Positions 1 through 5,170 are shown, counted from the first letter of the stretch. The stretch: 7,541 nt of DNA from Gammaproteobacteria bacterium (GCA_024278435.1 JAJRTD010000102.1:1-7541), one strand, 5' to 3'. Notes: generated by a model not told the origin, from the letters alone. Numbers and translations: made by a program.

Positions 1-1
1 C

Positions 2-190
2 CACTTAAGAGAGATTCGAGAAAAGCACTATAAGTGAGCAATTTCGTGCAAAGCAATGGGATGGACTCCTCCTCACCTATCGGCATCAATGTGCCAAACT
101 GAGATTGAGTATTCAGTTACCGATAAAGAGGCGCTCGATATCGCTAACGCTCTGAATGACATTGATCAGAGGTTTCTTAAGTTACTATAG
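2..190 (+). pseudogene. Possible frame-broken 3' end of an unidentified gene
   Basis: No intact gene covers this stretch, but coding-like text moves between two frames. Frame 2 reads HLREIREKHYK and stops at a TGA (35-37). Frame 3 then reads SEQFRAKQWDGLLLTYRHQC and CAK with no stop to about 100. From about 101 frame 2 resumes with EIEYSVTDKEALDIANALN and ends FLKLL at the TAG 188-190. One inserted base near 33-36 and one lost base near 95-101 would join all three into a single protein C-terminus. The stretch is visibly AT-richer than the genes to its right. Alternatives are a real gene ending at 37 followed by non-coding DNA, or chance. I do not recognise the family, and the left part lies outside the window. 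Confidence 0.3.
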
Positions 191-414
191 TCTATCTGCT
201 GGATTCTTAACCATCGGAGTATAAATGAATGTTTGATTGAAAAAGATGGCAGAGGATTGTTTTTTAATTACACGTTACAGCGTCGGGTGTTTCAAGTTAC
301 CGGTTGCGGGTTATGAATTTGTCGGGTTACGCTGGCGCTAACCCAACCTACGGAAGTTTACAGTTAGGAGTTTTCTTTTTTGTAGTAGGCCAATCATCTG
401 GTTGTGTGTATGCG
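191..414. other. Intergenic stretch downstream of the DUF3501 gene
   Basis: This AT-rich stretch lies between the possible gene remnant and the 3' end of the minus-strand DUF3501 gene. Apart from the palindromic repeat at 321-352 I see nothing in it. There is no convincing hairpin with a T-run just past the DUF3501 stop, so where the minus-strand operon terminates is not clear. The palindrome is the only candidate, and it lacks a good T-tract on that strand. A plus-strand reading frame that opens at 304 is antisense to DUF3501 and is not a gene. Confidence 0.5.
321..352. repeat. REP-like palindromic repeat (GGGTTA...TAACCC)
   Basis: The core at 324-344 has perfect GGGTTA and TAACCC arms. Their centre can pair further as CGC/GCG with one bulged base. 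The right flank, ACCCAACCTACG, completes a form close to GTAGGTTGGGTTAGCG...CGTAACCC on the minus strand. From memory, intergenic repeats of this shape are scattered through many proteobacterial genomes. Only one copy is visible here. It sits about 65 bp past the DUF3501 stop codon and could act as an end-of-operon hairpin, but no T-run follows on the minus strand. Confidence 0.55.
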
Positions 415-1002
415 TTAAAGAGCCAGGTCTGCGGCAAGTGCGTCACGCAGGGTGGCGGCAACCGGGTCAACAATGGCGTGATAGTTTTTATGTTCGACCC
501 CGGCGGCAATATCGGCCCCGGCCTGTATTGCCTGGCGCATATCCACCTCAAGTTCAAAGCGCAGAAAATGCACGGCCGAGGTTTTTTCTGCATTGTCCCG
601 GGGCAGGTCCTCGTCCGCGATGGCGTAAACCCTGGCAAAGCCGGCTACCTGTAGCCAGATCAGTTTCTCGATTCCGATCAGGCGGGTGAGCTGCTGCTGG
701 CGCTGCTTTACATCGGTGTACTGGATCATCAGGGTGGCTTTCCAGTTGCTGCCATCCGGGATTAACGGGTTGTAGGTTGCCAGTTCTTCTTCAATGCCGG
801 CCGCGTCGAATATTTTTTCTGCCTTTAGCATTTCCTGTACCTGGTACTGCATTATCAGCCGGTCTTCAAACAGCAGTAGTATATTGTCTCCCAGCTGCAG
901 GCGCCGGTTTTCTTTATGTGCCATTATCCGTTGGCGGAAGCTGTCGCGCATTTCGTTGTATTGCTCAAGGCTGTACAGATCCTGTCGTGTCAGTTTTTCC
1001 AT
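415..1002 (-). CDS. DUF3501 family protein
   Basis: This 195-residue soluble protein looks full-length for DUF3501, a family with no assigned biochemical function. The family hallmarks I recognise are the N-terminus MEKLTRQDLYSLEQY, the block FEDRLIMQYQVQEML (about 45-59), the signature NPLIPDGSNWKAT (78-90), VAGFARVYAIADEDL (119-133) and KTSAVHFLRFEL (140-151). It has no signal peptide or membrane segment. It contains no cysteine at all, so it cannot itself hold a cysteine-ligated Fe-S cluster; H145, H171 and H175 are possible metal or active-site histidines. It is the last gene of the operon, 23 bp after the Fe-S protein gene. The start is chosen from the conserved N-terminus because the upstream bases show only a weak ribosome binding site. 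Its position implies a role with the Fe-S protein and rubrerythrin, but what it does is unknown. Confidence 0.9.
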   Translation of the reverse strand: MEKLTRQDLYSLEQYNEMRDSFRQRIMAHKENRRLQLGDNILLLFEDRLIMQYQVQEMLKAEKIFDAAGIEEELATYNPLIPDGSNWKATLMIQYTDVKQRQQQLTRLIGIEKLIWLQVAGFARVYAIADEDLPRDNAEKTSAVHFLRFELEVDMRQAIQAGADIAAGVEHKNYHAIVDPVAATLRDALAADLAL

Positions 1003-1025
1003 TGGTTGATTACCCGTTAGGCGCT

Positions 1026-2360
1026 TTATATACCGTAAGCCTTGCGCAGCAGTGACACCGGGTGTAACGGCTGGCTGCCATCAGCCAGTCCGGCCGCTAT
1101 ATGGTGGCCGGCCATGGCGCAGTCACTGGTGTAGTAATCAGCCTGGTTTTTTCTGACCCGTTTGACGACCGGTTTGCATATTTTTATGGCTCGCTCGTGG
1201 CTTTCGCTTTTAAAGGTGTAGGTGCCATCGTGTCCCGAGCAGCGCTGTATGGCGAGTACCTCGGTGTCCGGGATCAGTGCCAGGGTTTCCCTTGTTTTCA
1301 TGCCGATGCGCTGTACGCGCTGATGGCAGGCAACATGATAGGAAATCTTGCCCAGCGGGGTTTTAAAGCCGGTATTAAACTTGCCGGCCTTGTGGCGCAG
1401 CATAAGATATTCAAATGGGTCAAACATGGCCTGTTGCACTTTAATAACGGCCGGGTCGTGCGGAAACATCAGCGGCAGTTCCTGTTTAAACATCAGGGTG
1501 CATGAGGGTAACGGCGTAATAATATCCCAGCCCTGGTCTACCAGTGTGGCGAGGATTTTGATATTCGCTGCCCTGGCCCTGGCAACCGCAGCCAGGTCGC
1601 CCAGTTCCAGCCTGGGCATGCCGCAGCACACGCTGTTTTCGACCAGCTTTACCTGGATATCATTGTGTTCAAAAACCCGGATCAGGTCTTCACCGATTTG
1701 CGGCTCATTATAATTGCCATAACAGCTGGTAAATAAGGCGACTTTGCCGGTGGTCTTTCCGGCTTCCTGTCCTGTGGCGGTCGACGATGAGCGTTTGGCC
1801 TGGCGTTTTTTCAGGGTGTCGGTATGGTATTGCGGTAAAACGGCATCGGGGTGAATGCCCAGGGTCTTATCAAGCAGTTTGCGGGTCAGCGAATTACGGT
1901 TAATGCCGTTAATAATGCCGCTAACGCCGGGAATGCCTGCCAGTTTTCCCAGGGTGTCGGTTGAGGTAAGAATACGGTCGCGTGTTTTTACCTCACCTTT
2001 TTTAAATTGAATGGCCTTGGCACGCTGCATCAGGTGGGGGAAGTCGACGTTCCATTCATGCGGCGGAACATAGGGGCACTTGGTGAGAAAGCATAGATCA
2101 CACAGAAAACAGTCGGCTACGACTTTCCAGTAGTCTTTTTTATTGATGCCATCGACTTCCATGGTGCTGGAAGCATCGACCAGGTCAAACAGGGTGGGGA
2201 AAGCGCCGCACAGGCTGACGCAACGGCGGCAGCCATGACAGATATCGAAAACCCGTTCCAGTTCGCCAAAAAGTGCCGTCTCGTCATAGAACCCGGGACT
2301 GTCCTGTCCCAGCGGGTGGCGGGTCGGTGCTTTTAAGCTGCCTTCACTGCCTGTTGTCAT
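1026..2360 (-). CDS. GlpC/HdrD-like (Fe-S)-binding oxidoreductase subunit
   Basis: This 444-residue protein belongs to the heterodisulfide-reductase-related electron-transfer proteins. Two ferredoxin-type [4Fe-4S] motifs lie near the N-terminus: C41-C44-C47-C51, and C84-C87-C90-C95 followed by proline. A basic, low-complexity linker (about 183-206) leads to two cysteine-rich (CCG) domains. The first has C213, C245-C246-G and C287. The second has HVACHQR (C345), C374-S-G and C414. Compared with the usual CCG pattern, the first domain lacks the final cysteine of the CxxC, and the second has CSG in place of CCG. There is no membrane segment or flavin domain, so it presumably passes electrons between partners, in the manner of GlpC or HdrD. 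It is the middle gene of the operon, 40 bp after rubrerythrin and 23 bp before DUF3501. The ribosome binding site is weak (AAAGG, about 12 bp upstream). The substrate is unknown. It is not a true methanogen heterodisulfide reductase. Confidence 0.88.
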   Translation of the reverse strand: MTTGSEGSLKAPTRHPLGQDSPGFYDETALFGELERVFDICHGCRRCVSLCGAFPTLFDLVDASSTMEVDGINKKDYWKVVADCFLCDLCFLTKCPYVPPHEWNVDFPHLMQRAKAIQFKKGEVKTRDRILTSTDTLGKLAGIPGVSGIINGINRNSLTRKLLDKTLGIHPDAVLPQYHTDTLKKRQAKRSSSTATGQEAGKTTGKVALFTSCYGNYNEPQIGEDLIRVFEHNDIQVKLVENSVCCGMPRLELGDLAAVARARAANIKILATLVDQGWDIITPLPSCTLMFKQELPLMFPHDPAVIKVQQAMFDPFEYLMLRHKAGKFNTGFKTPLGKISYHVACHQRVQRIGMKTRETLALIPDTEVLAIQRCSGHDGTYTFKSESHERAIKICKPVVKRVRKNQADYYTSDCAMAGHHIAAGLADGSQPLHPVSLLRKAYGI

Positions 2361-2400
2361 GTCTGACCGGCCTTTGTCTTATTGAAAAGGCGATAGCGGG

Positions 2401-2817
2401 TCATTCCATGCTGTCGAGCGCTTTCTGGAAGCGGTTGGCATGAGAGCGCTCGGCCTTGGCCAGGGTTTCAAACCAGTCGGCAATTTCATCAAAGCCTTCA
2501 TCTCGGGCGGTTTTTGCCATGCCGGGATACATGTCGGTGTATTCATGAGTTTCACCGGCGATGGCGGCTTTCAGGTTGTCAGCGGTGTCGCCGATGGGCA
2601 GGCCGGTTGCCGGGTCGCCGGTTTCCTCCAGGTATTCGAGGTGGCCATGCGCGTGGCCGGTTTCGCCTTCAGCGGTTGAGCGGAAAACCATGGAAATATC
2701 ATTGTAGCCCTCAACATCGGCCTTGGCAGCGAAGTAAAGATAACGGCGGTTGGCCTGTGATTCCCCGGCAAAAGCATCTTTCAGATTCTGTTCTGTTTTG
2801 CTGTTTTTTAAGCCCAT
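2401..2817 (-). CDS. Rubrerythrin-family diiron protein, no rubredoxin domain
   Basis: This 138-residue protein is a four-helix-bundle diiron protein, presumably a cytoplasmic peroxide reductase or related oxidase. The expected ligands are all visible: E19 (AGES), E52 and H55 (ExxH in GETGH), E89 and E92 (GETHEY), E123 and H126 (ERSH). The C-terminal rubredoxin domain of classical rubrerythrins (about 190 residues) is absent, and there is no cysteine anywhere, so it must receive electrons from a separate protein. A histidine-rich turn, GHAHGH (54-59), follows the second ligand helix. It is the first gene of the minus-strand operon, with a strong ribosome binding site (AGGAG at 2824-2828) that fixes the start. 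The Fe-S protein encoded next is the natural candidate electron partner; this is inference. The activity could also be symerythrin- or sulerythrin-like rather than peroxidase. Confidence 0.93.
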   Translation of the reverse strand: MGLKNSKTEQNLKDAFAGESQANRRYLYFAAKADVEGYNDISMVFRSTAEGETGHAHGHLEYLEETGDPATGLPIGDTADNLKAAIAGETHEYTDMYPGMAKTARDEGFDEIADWFETLAKAERSHANRFQKALDSME

Positions 2818-2823
2818 GATCCT

Positions 2824-2829
2824 CTCCTT
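2824..2829 (-). promoter_or_regulatory. Strong Shine-Dalgarno of the rubrerythrin gene
   Basis: On the minus strand this reads AAGGAG, six to seven bases before the rubrerythrin ATG at 2817. It is the best ribosome binding site in the operon; the two downstream genes have only weak ones. The first gene may therefore be translated more strongly than its partners. Confidence 0.75.
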
Positions 2830-2844
2830 CTCAGGGTGATTAAA

Positions 2845-2870
2845 AAAGTGACTAAAGTTTACACCACTTT
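2845..2870. promoter_or_regulatory. Inverted repeat overlapping the rubrerythrin promoter
   Basis: Arms AAAGTG (2845-2850) and CACTTT (2865-2870) are separated by 14 bp. The right arm overlaps the proposed -10 box of the minus-strand promoter (2866-2871), and the left arm would lie in the early transcribed region. A protein bound here would block RNA polymerase, so a repressor operator is the natural reading. The region is AT-rich, which weakens the case, and I do not recognise a known regulator motif. Confidence 0.4.
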
Positions 2871-2894
2871 ATCGATATACTAATTCTAAGTTAA
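2866..2894 (-). promoter_or_regulatory. Candidate sigma70 promoter for the rubrerythrin operon
   Basis: Read on the minus strand, TTAACT (2889-2894) is a -35 box and TAAAGT (2866-2871) a -10 box. Each matches the consensus at four of six positions, with an ideal 17-bp spacer. Transcription would start near 2859, giving a leader of about 40 bases before the rubrerythrin ATG. Confidence 0.45.
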
Positions 2895-2906
2895 GGCAGA
2901 TGGGAA

Positions 2907-2928
2907 GTCTGTAACCGGGGTTACTGAC
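2907..2928. promoter_or_regulatory. Inverted repeat in the divergent control region
   Basis: A perfect GTAACC-N2-GGTTAC dyad (2911-2924) is extended after one mismatched pair by GTC (2907-2909) and GAC (2926-2928). That makes nine of eleven symmetric pairs. It lies 12 bp upstream of the proposed -35 box of the rubrerythrin operon and about 90 bp before the flavoprotein ATG. This is a suitable place for an activator or a regulator shared by both transcripts. The cognate protein is not known. Confidence 0.45.
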
Positions 2929-2961
2929 GATTTCCCCGGCTGCGGTGAGATAGCAGATGTT

Positions 2962-2990
2962 TTGCCGGCTGGAATAACTTATTATGTACT
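2962..2990 (+). promoter_or_regulatory. Weak candidate promoter for the flavoprotein gene
   Basis: TTGCCG (2962-2967) and TGTACT (2985-2990) are spaced by 17 bp, and each matches the sigma70 consensus at four of six positions. TATTAT at 2980-2985 is a competing -10 box but lacks a good -35 partner. Either would give a short leader ending in the GAGGA ribosome binding site at 3008-3012. Confidence 0.3.
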
Positions 2991-3018
2991 TTTGTAGTTT
3001 GAATTCTGAGGATATCTA

Positions 3019-4413
3019 ATGACGCGTGAAGTTGATGTTGCCATTCTGGGGGCGGGCAGTGCCGGCCTGTTTGCCCTGTCACAGGTTAAACGTGAGACCG
3101 ATAATTATGTGCTGATTAATGGCGGTGAACTGGGTACCACCTGTGCGCGAGTCGGCTGCATGCCGTCCAAGGTGCTGATCCAGGTGGCCGAGGATTTTCA
3201 CCGTAAAAGCCTGTTCGACCGGGAGGGTATCGATGGCGCGGATGAATTGTCAGTGGATATTCCGGCCAGCATGGAGCACGTGCAGGACCTGCGTGATGTC
3301 TTTGTGGATCGAACCCTTGGGGTTACCGATGAAATGGATGAGGCCCACCTGATCGATGGTTATGCGAAGTTTGTCAGTAATGACACGGTTGAGGTGAACG
3401 GCGAACAGATAAAGGCGAAAAAAATTATTATTGCCACCGGCTCCACGCCCATCGTACCGGCGGCCTGGCAGGATTTTGCCGATGACATTATTACCACCGA
3501 TGAGTTTTTTGAACTGGAAGAGCTGCCGGCATCCATGGCTGTTATCGGTCTGGGTTCAATTGGCCTGGAGATCGGCCAGTCGCTGCAGCGCCTGGGGGTA
3601 GATGTGATCGGCGTTGATCAGCTGACCACCATCGCCAAGCTGGCCGATGACAAGGTCAACCAGCTTGCGATCACGGTTATTGGCAAGGAGTTTCCCCTGT
3701 GGCTGGGGCATGCTGCTTCGCTGGAAAAAGTGGATGGCGGCATCCGGGTAACGGCCGGAGACAATCAGATCATTGTTGACAAGATCCTGGCCAGCCTGGG
3801 GCGCCGGCCGAACCTGGATAATCTAAACCTTGGTGCGACCGATATACCGCTGGGTGGCAACGGTATCCCGCAGTACGACCCGCTGACCATGCAGGTTGGC
3901 GACCTGCCGGTATTTATCGCCGGTGATGTCAATGCCGACCGGCCGTTGCTGCATGAAGCCGGTCACGAAGGCCGGGTGGCAGGGTATAACGCGGTACACA
4001 CGCCGGTTGAAAAATTCAAGCGCAAGGTGGCACTGGGTATTACTTTCTGTGATCCCAATATCGCCACTGCCGGTGCCCAGCTCTGCGAGCTGAATGAGGC
4101 CGATATTGCCATTGGCGAGATTGCCTTTGCGCCGGTTGGCCGGGCGCTGATCATGGGCAAGAACCGCGGTCTGCTCAGGATATATGTACAGAAATCAGAC
4201 GGCCTGCTGCTGGGCGCTGCCATGTGCTGCGTCAAGGGCGAGCACCTGGCGCATCTGATCAGCTGGTCGATTCAGAACAAAATGACTGTGTTTGATATGC
4301 TGAAAATGCCGTTTTACCACCCGGTGATCGAAGAGGCCCTGCAGGCGGCCCTGTATGGCGTTTTGTCACAGCTGGATATTAAGCAGGACGTGGTGGAGCT
4401 GGAAAAAAGTTAA
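3019..4413 (+). CDS. Dihydrolipoamide dehydrogenase-like FAD/NAD disulfide oxidoreductase
   Basis: This 464-residue flavoprotein has the full class I pyridine-nucleotide disulfide oxidoreductase layout. It has an N-terminal FAD Rossmann motif GAGSAG (11-16), the redox disulfide C42-x4-C47 in GTTCARVGCMPSK, and a second nucleotide-binding motif GLGSIG (177-182) with acidic D200 after strand two. It also has the second FAD motif FIAGDVN (299-305) and a C-terminal dimerisation domain. The acidic D200 points to NAD(H) rather than NADP(H). The catalytic base pair is kept as H434 and E439 in YHPVIEE, although the usual HPHP context is altered. Family members oxidise dihydrolipoyl groups or other dithiols. 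No E1, E2 or H-protein gene is nearby, so a 2-oxoacid dehydrogenase role is not supported by context. GAGGA six bases before ATG supports the start. Mercuric reductase is unlikely: there is no N-terminal metal-binding domain and no C-terminal vicinal cysteines. Confidence 0.88.
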   Translation: MTREVDVAILGAGSAGLFALSQVKRETDNYVLINGGELGTTCARVGCMPSKVLIQVAEDFHRKSLFDREGIDGADELSVDIPASMEHVQDLRDVFVDRTLGVTDEMDEAHLIDGYAKFVSNDTVEVNGEQIKAKKIIIATGSTPIVPAAWQDFADDIITTDEFFELEELPASMAVIGLGSIGLEIGQSLQRLGVDVIGVDQLTTIAKLADDKVNQLAITVIGKEFPLWLGHAASLEKVDGGIRVTAGDNQIIVDKILASLGRRPNLDNLNLGATDIPLGGNGIPQYDPLTMQVGDLPVFIAGDVNADRPLLHEAGHEGRVAGYNAVHTPVEKFKRKVALGITFCDPNIATAGAQLCELNEADIAIGEIAFAPVGRALIMGKNRGLLRIYVQKSDGLLLGAAMCCVKGEHLAHLISWSIQNKMTVFDMLKMPFYHPVIEEALQAALYGVLSQLDIKQDVVELEKS

Positions 4414-4428
4414 CGCTGCAAAGCGGTT

Positions 4429-4515
4429 TTCACCACAGAGGTACAGAGGTTTCTATTGTTTGGCGCCTGCGGCGCAAAACAATTTTAAAGCTTTTCTCAG
4501 TGCCTCTGTGGTGAA
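4429..4515. repeat. Nested inverted-repeat element of the CACCACAGAGG type
   Basis: The outer arms are a perfect 13-bp inverted repeat, TTCACCACAGAGG (4429-4441) and its complement (4503-4515). Allowing three mismatches, the arms extend to 21 bp (4429-4449 with 4495-4515). Inside lies a second, independent hairpin (4455-4483). From memory, CACCACAGAGGCACAGAG-like sequences recur in the intergenic regions of many proteobacteria, so this is probably a dispersed non-coding repeat or miniature element. It fills the gap between two converging genes, starting 15 bp after the flavoprotein stop and ending 6 bp before the stop of the next gene. Only one copy is visible. Confidence 0.65.
4455..4486 (+). 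terminator. Hairpin with T-run, probable terminator between convergent genes
   Basis: ATTGTTT pairs with AAACAAT and, after one mismatch, GCGCC pairs with GGCGC around a TGC loop. TTTT follows at 4483-4486 on the plus strand. It lies about 40 bp past the flavoprotein stop and forms the inner part of the nested repeat. The AT-rich outer stem could serve the minus-strand gene as well, although its T-run on that side is poorer. Confidence 0.5.
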
Positions 4516-4521
4516 GTGCTT

Positions 4522-5094
4522 TTAATGCCTGTTTTTTGTCTGCAACAGGTTTTCGTGTAGTGGCATCGCACTATCAGAAATCTGCCCGAATGCGGCCTGG
4601 CTGCCGGTTTTCTGCCACAGGTCCAGGGCTGCCAGCGGCTCCATGGCTGGTGCACTGTAGCGGCGGATGGTCAGCAGCAGATCCATCAGTAGCACAAGAC
4701 TTTCAGCCAGCTGCTGGTATAAATCGGCGATACCCTGCTGGGTGACTTCGCTGATGTGCTGGTAGGCTGAGCGCCCGAGATCCACATAGTAGGTAATACC
4801 GACCTGGCGTTTTTTGGCGGATTGCGGATACAGGCCGGACACCAGTAAACACTGGTCACCAATATCACGCAGCTGTTCGCTGCGCAGGTTATGCGGCAGC
4901 TGCTGTGATTTCAGGAAATCAACGGCCAGCGCCCGGGAATTCAGTTGCTGCTTTCTGGCAAAGCGCATCAGGGTAAACACCAGATAACTCTGCATGTTTT
5001 CATCCAGCTGGCAGCCATAATCGCGCTCTGCCTCGTGCACCAGCGTGTGCCACTGTGCCAGTTCGGATGAGTCCAGTATGAATTTCTTACCCAT
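4522..5094 (-). CDS. Hypothetical protein, 190 residues, unknown function
   Basis: I do not recognise this family. The protein is soluble, largely helical by eye, and has no signal peptide. The leucine-rich stretch near residues 133-143 (LVLLMDLLLTI) contains an aspartate and is too short for a clear membrane segment. There are two cysteines (C28, C82). Candidate conserved blocks are SYLVFTLMRFARK (36-48), a central GDQCLLVSGLYP (79-90) and YYVDLGRSAYQHISE (102-116). An upstream in-frame ATG would make 203 residues. I choose the ATG at 5092-5094 because GGGAGGTG (5100-5107 on the minus strand) sits seven bases before it, and the added residues look non-coding. It converges on the flavoprotein gene and diverges from glyQ, so it is probably transcribed alone. 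Its layout suggests a real, compact chromosomal gene, but no function can be assigned. Confidence 0.75.
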   Translation of the reverse strand: MGKKFILDSSELAQWHTLVHEAERDYGCQLDENMQSYLVFTLMRFARKQQLNSRALAVDFLKSQQLPHNLRSEQLRDIGDQCLLVSGLYPQSAKKRQVGITYYVDLGRSAYQHISEVTQQGIADLYQQLAESLVLLMDLLLTIRRYSAPAMEPLAALDLWQKTGSQAAFGQISDSAMPLHENLLQTKNRH

Positions 5095-5099
5095 GTTTT

Positions 5100-5107
5100 C
5101 ACCTCCC
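5100..5107 (-). promoter_or_regulatory. Shine-Dalgarno that fixes the start of the unknown gene
   Basis: On the minus strand this reads GGGAGGTG, ending a few bases before the ATG at 5094. No comparable site precedes the alternative in-frame ATGs at 5115 and 5133, so the shorter 190-residue product is preferred. Confidence 0.7.
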
Positions 5108-5140
5108 GCTGTCATCGATGAATTTTTGAGCATTTATAAT

Positions 5141-5170
5141 GTTATAGCGCTTTTTGGCAGTAAATGCCAA
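5141..5170 (-). promoter_or_regulatory. Candidate sigma70 promoter for the unknown gene
   Basis: On the minus strand, TTGGCA (5165-5170) and TATAAC (5141-5146) each match the sigma70 consensus at five of six positions, with an 18-bp spacer. Transcription would start near 5134 and give a leader of about 40 bases. The -35 box forms one arm of the TTGGCA-N5-TGCCAA palindrome. Confidence 0.5.
5154..5170. promoter_or_regulatory. Palindrome TTGGCA-N5-TGCCAA, possible operator
   Basis: This is a perfect 6-bp inverted repeat with a 5-bp spacer. It covers the -35 box of the minus-strand promoter and lies 30 bp upstream of the proposed glyQ -10 box. The dimensions suit a dimeric regulator. The regulator is not identifiable from sequence. 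Confidence 0.4.

Noticed and set aside
304..689. Plus-strand open frames of 116 and 95 codons starting near the REP-like repeat
   Set aside because: They run antisense over the DUF3501 gene, whose protein has clear family motifs. They have no recognisable domain and are shadows.
1101..1713. Two long plus-strand open frames opposite the Fe-S protein gene
   Set aside because: The minus-strand frame carries ordered Fe-S and cysteine-rich motifs. The opposite frames look like low-information complements.
1026..4413. A sulfur-oxidising Hdr-like (sHdr) or methanogen heterodisulfide reductase locus
   Set aside because: Only one HdrD/GlpC-like protein is present. There is no HdrA flavoprotein, no separate HdrB/HdrC set, no lipoate-binding protein and no lipoate ligase, so the Fe-S protein plus lipoamide dehydrogenase are not enough.
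3019..4413. Mercuric reductase
   Set aside because: It has no N-terminal heavy-metal-binding domain, no C-terminal vicinal cysteine pair and no mer genes nearby. The CC at residues 403-404 is internal, not at the C-terminus.
4429..4515. A CRISPR fragment or insertion-sequence ends
   Set aside because: There are only two inverted arms and no regularly spaced direct repeats. No transposase or target-site duplication is visible.
5154..5170. A sigma54 promoter, because of TGGCA and GCC near each other
   Set aside because: The GG and GC dinucleotides are 8 bases apart rather than the required 10, and the sequence is better explained as a symmetric palindrome.
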